Source of the DNA: Bacillota bacterium
GTDB lineage: Bacteria > Bacillota > Sulfobacillia > JAIMAT01
Length of the DNA stretch: 64,000 nt
Reading direction: 5' to 3'
Assembly (NCBI GenBank): GCA_029961055.1
Contig: JASBVM010000001.1
Location: forward strand, 70,888 to 134,887
The first letter of the stretch is position 1, and the number at the start of each line of letters is the position of its first letter. The notes under the pieces are model-generated. The model saw only the letters and a program-made list of their open reading frames with translations. It did no database searches and was not told the DNA's origin. Shown one piece after another: positions 61,063-64,000 of this stretch. The translations under genes were made by a program, and so were the position numbers.

Positions 61063-63723
61063 ATGCGGTCGCTCAGTTCGTCCGAGATCCGGACACGCTT
61101 CCTTCGGTACTTCGCCGAGCGGGGCCACACGGTGGTCCCGAGCTCGCCCCTGGTGCCCCAGAACGATCCGACGCTCCTCTTCACCAACGCCGGCATGGTC
61201 CAGTTCAAGGACGTCTTCCTGGGCAACGCCCGGCTCCCCTTCCAGCGGGCGACGACGGCGCAGAAGTGCATGCGCGCCGGCGGGAAGCACAACGACCTGG
61301 AGAACGTGGGCAGGACGCCCCGGCACCACACCTTCTTCGAGATGCTGGGGAACTTCTCGTTCGGCGACTACTTCAAGGCGGACGCCATCCGCTTCGCCTG
61401 GGAGTTCCTCACCGGGGAGCTGGAGCTCGACCCCGAGCGCCTCTGGGTGACGATCTACGAGGAAGACGACGAGGCGGAGCAGCTCTGGCGCTCCGTCGCC
61501 GGCGTCCCCGCCGGGCGGATCGTCCGCCTGGGCGAGAAGGACAACTTCTGGGCCATGGGCGAGACCGGCCCCTGCGGGCCGTGCAGCGAGATCATCTACG
61601 ACCGCGGCGAGGAGCACCGCTGCGACGCGCCGGTCTGCGGCATCGGCGCCTGCGACTGCGACCGCTGGCTGGAGGTCTGGAACCTGGTCTTCATGCAGTA
61701 CGACCGCGACCAGGCCGGGGTGCTCCACCCGCTGCCCAAGCCCAGCATCGACACCGGCATGGGGCTCGAGCGGATCGCCTCCGTCCTCCAGGGCGTGGAC
61801 TCCAACTTCGACACCGACCTCTTCCACCCCGTCGTCCGGCGGATCGAGGAGCTGACCGGGCGGCGCTACGACCGCGGCAGCGCCGGCTTCCCCTTCCGGG
61901 TGATCGCCGACCACGCCCGCGCCGGCGCCTTCCTGGTGGCCGACGGCGTCCTCCCCTCCAACGACGGGCGCGGCTACGTCCTCCGCCGCATCCTCCGGCG
62001 CGCCGCCCGCTTCGGCCGGGTGCTCGGCCTGGAGCGGCCCTTCCTGGGCGAGGTGGTGGAGAGCGTGGTGGCGGTGATGGGCGACGCCTACCCCGAGCTG
62101 CGCGAGCGCCAGGCCTTCATCCGCGACGTGATCCGCCGCGAGGAGGAGCGCTTCCAGCAGACGCTGGAGCAGGGGATGCGCGCCTTCGCCGACCTGGCCG
62201 AGAAGGCGCGCGCCGAGGGCCGGCACGAGCTGCGCGGCGAGGACGCCTTCCTTCTCTACGACACCTACGGCTTCCCGCTGGACCTGGCCCAGGACATGGC
62301 CGAGGAGGCGGGGCTGGCCATCGACCTGGCCGGCTTCCAGGCGGCGCTGGAGCGGCAGCGGGAGCGGGCGCGGGCCGACCGGGCCGCGCGCGGGCTGCGC
62401 GCGGGCGACGCGGTGGCGCAGCTGGTGGCCGACCTGCCGGCCACGCGCTTCCTGGGGTACGAGGGGACGGAGGGACGCGCGCGCGTCCTTGCCCTGGTCC
62501 TCCTGGACGAGACGCCGGCCCGGGTCGAGGAGGCCGAGGAGGGGAGCGAGGTCCGCCTGGTCCTGGACCAGACGCCCTTCTACGCCGAGGGCGGCGGCCA
62601 GGTGGGGGACACCGGCTGGCTCCTCTCGGACGAGGCGCGGGTCCGCATCACCGATACCCAGGAGGTGGGGCGCGGCATCCACCTCCACTTCGGCCGCGTC
62701 GAGGCGGGGACGCTCCGCGCCGGCGCCGAGGTGGAGGCGCGGGTGGACGCCGACCGCCGCCGCGCCATCATGCGGAACCACAGCGCCACGCACCTCCTGC
62801 ACAAGGCGCTCAAGGAGATCCTGGGCGAGGAGGCGACCCAGGCGGGCTCCCTGGTGGCGCCCGACCGGCTCCGCTTCGACTTCACCCACGACGGCGCCCT
62901 GGACGAGGAGACGCTCCGCCGGGTGGAGGACCGGGTCAACCGGGTCATCCTGGAGGCGCTGCCCGCCACGGTCCAGGTGCTGCCGCTGGAGGAGGCGCGC
63001 AGGACGGGCGCGGTCGCCCTCTTCGGCGAGAAGTACGGCGAGCGCGTGCGCGTGGTCAGCATGGGCGACTACTCGAAGGAGCTCTGCGGCGGCACCCACG
63101 TCCACAACACCGCCGAGATCGGGGCCTTCAAGATCGTCGGCGAGTCGAGCATCGGCTCCAACCTCCGCCGCATCGAGGCGGTGACGGGGCTGGGCGTCGT
63201 CGAGGTCGCCCGCCTCCAGGAGAGCCGCCTCCGCCAGGCCGCCCAGATCCTGCGCGCGCCGGAGGAAGAGCTGGTCGCCCGCACGGCGGCGCTCAGCGAG
63301 GAGCTTCACACCGCCCAGCGGCGCATCCGCGAGCTGGAGGAGCGGCTCGCCCGGGTCGCGGCGGAGCGGCTCCTCGAGCGGGTGGAGACGGTGGCGGGCG
63401 TGCGCATCGTCCGCGGCGAGCTGGAGGGCGTGGGGCCCGAGGAGCTCCGCCAGGCCTCCGACTGGCTCCGGCAGAAGCTCGGCTCCGGCGTCGTCCTCCT
63501 GGCCACCCGCTCCGACGGCAAGATCCAGTTCGTCGCCGCCGTGACCGCGGATCTGGTGCAGCGGGGGGTCCACGCCGGCAAGATCGTCAGCGCGGCGGCC
63601 CGGGTGGCCGGCGGGGGCGGCGGCGGCCGCCCCGACCTGGCCCAGGCGGGCGGGCGGCGGCCCGAGCTCCTGGAGTCGGCCCTGTCGGCCGGCCTCGACG
63701 CCCTGCGCGAGCTGGCGGGCTAG
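61063..63723 (+). CDS. alaS: Alanyl-tRNA synthetase
   Basis: 886 residues, standard length. Catalytic core with SSEIRTRFLRYFAERGH, HHTFFEMLGNFSFGDYFK and GMGLERIASVLQG; editing domain with HSATHLLHKALKEILGEEA and CGGTHVHNTAEIG zinc site; C-terminal DHHA1/oligomerisation domain with GGGGGGRPDLAQAGG. ATG chosen because AGGAGG lies 6 nt upstream; an in-frame TTG at 61033 overlaps the -10 box and is rejected. Confidence 0.97.
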   Translation: MRSLSSSEIRTRFLRYFAERGHTVVPSSPLVPQNDPTLLFTNAGMVQFKDVFLGNARLPFQRATTAQKCMRAGGKHNDLENVGRTPRHHTFFEMLGNFSFGDYFKADAIRFAWEFLTGELELDPERLWVTIYEEDDEAEQLWRSVAGVPAGRIVRLGEKDNFWAMGETGPCGPCSEIIYDRGEEHRCDAPVCGIGACDCDRWLEVWNLVFMQYDRDQAGVLHPLPKPSIDTGMGLERIASVLQGVDSNFDTDLFHPVVRRIEELTGRRYDRGSAGFPFRVIADHARAGAFLVADGVLPSNDGRGYVLRRILRRAARFGRVLGLERPFLGEVVESVVAVMGDAYPELRERQAFIRDVIRREEERFQQTLEQGMRAFADLAEKARAEGRHELRGEDAFLLYDTYGFPLDLAQDMAEEAGLAIDLAGFQAALERQRERARADRAARGLRAGDAVAQLVADLPATRFLGYEGTEGRARVLALVLLDETPARVEEAEEGSEVRLVLDQTPFYAEGGGQVGDTGWLLSDEARVRITDTQEVGRGIHLHFGRVEAGTLRAGAEVEARVDADRRRAIMRNHSATHLLHKALKEILGEEATQAGSLVAPDRLRFDFTHDGALDEETLRRVEDRVNRVILEALPATVQVLPLEEARRTGAVALFGEKYGERVRVVSMGDYSKELCGGTHVHNTAEIGAFKIVGESSIGSNLRRIEAVTGLGVVEVARLQESRLRQAAQILRAPEEELVARTAALSEELHTAQRRIRELEERLARVAAERLLERVETVAGVRIVRGELEGVGPEELRQASDWLRQKLGSGVVLLATRSDGKIQFVAAVTADLVQRGVHAGKIVSAAARVAGGGGGGRPDLAQAGGRRPELLESALSAGLDALRELAG

Positions 63724-63736
63724 AGGACGAGCGCGG

Positions 63737-64000
63737 GTGGCCCGCTTCCGCTCCGGTCCGGCGCGCAACGTGAAGAAGCGCCACCACGTGGTGCCGGGGC
63801 TGGAGCCGCTGGTCGACCGGATCGGCGCCGCGCCCGGCGTGGAGGCGGTCATCCCGGGGCGGATCCGGCCGCTGGAGCGGGGGGCGGCGCCCTCCGTCAC
63901 CTACCAGTACCGGACGGAGAGCGGTTTCAAGCTCCTGGGCCGCGCCGGCGGCGCGGTCCAGGAGATCTTCGTGATCACGGGCAAGCCCGAGGAGGCGCTG
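63737..64000 (+). CDS. DUF2103-like protein, 3'-truncated by window edge
   Basis: 88 codons visible. GTG start after a 13-nt gap. VKKRHHVVPGLEPLVDRIGA, VEAVIPGRIRPLE, VTYQYRTESGFKLLGRAGGA and VQEIFVIT match the pattern of the DUF2103 family of predicted metal-binding proteins as I remember it; the His pair near the N-terminus could be ligands. The C-terminal part is outside the window. In many Firmicutes this slot after alaS holds ireB/ruvX, so the gene order differs here. Confidence 0.6.
   Translation, partial: MARFRSGPARNVKKRHHVVPGLEPLVDRIGAAPGVEAVIPGRIRPLERGAAPSVTYQYRTESGFKLLGRAGGAVQEIFVITGKPEEAL

Overview
The window is one contiguous stretch of a very GC-rich (about 70% or more by eye), gene-dense bacterial chromosome. 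Several features point to a high-GC Firmicute. These are a MurT/GatD lipid II amidation pair, a PyrR-type leader before a pyrBCKDFE operon with class 1B PyrK/PyrD, an Rrf2-iscS-mnmA-PRC-AI2E-alaS run, one bifunctional Rel, a SleB-like spore-cortex hydrolase and frequent GTG/TTG starts with strong Shine-Dalgarno sites. Clades such as Symbiobacterium, Thermaerobacter or Limnochorda would fit; this is inference, since no rRNA is present.

Layout, left to right. 1-7.2 kb: end of murB, murA, then a surface-glycan/quinone group (GT9 and GT4 glycosyltransferases, a flippase-like membrane protein, a heptose-7-phosphate-kinase-like PfkB protein, menG). 7.3-11.5 kb: hemACDB, closed by a strong terminator. 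11.6-16 kb: a B12-dependent acyl-CoA mutase in two subunits, its MeaB GTPase and an acyl-CoA dehydrogenase. 16-18.2 kb, minus strand: a ZIP metal transporter with a palindromic operator in its promoter, and a D-Ala-D-Ala carboxypeptidase. 18.2-25.2 kb: nudix, comB, tRNA-Pro(CGG, minus), murT-gatD, trxB, selB and tiny membrane peptides. 25.3-27.5 kb, minus: a two-component system. 27.6-33.3 kb: the pyr operon with promoter, PyrR-binding loop and terminator. 33.3-35.2 kb: an orphan large serine recombinase. 35.4-38.1 kb: a coiled-coil protein divergent from an ABC-class ATPase. 38.1-43.6 kb: secDF behind a consensus promoter and a leader terminator, then a MoxR/ChlI-like ATPase plus VWA protein. 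43.7-46.4 kb: rel-dtd. 46.4-46.8 kb: a decayed IS200/IS605 tnpB with its right-end hairpin. 46.9-48.5 kb: an SH3b lipoprotein and a SleB-like hydrolase, convergent. 48.5-56 kb: hisS-aspS, then ltaE (long structured leader), gabT and rarA. 56-64 kb: an Rrf2 regulator with a repeat-bearing leader, iscS, mnmA, a PRC-barrel protein, a zinc-ribbon protein, an AI-2E family permease, alaS and the start of a DUF2103-like gene.

Most genes are housekeeping and packed into operons with 4-8 nt stop/start overlaps. The unusual material lies between genes. It includes the tnpB relic, an SD-sequestering hairpin before the MoxR/VWA pair, a 45-nt promoter-to-terminator unit before secDF, a metal-operator candidate, a PyrR attenuator, an Rrf2 leader with tandem repeats and a long inverted repeat, and an orphan recombinase inserted behind pyrE. 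I do not see a complete undescribed defence or mobile system. The best candidates for new biology are those non-coding elements and the uncharacterised MoxR-VWA and PF09818-type ATPase loci.
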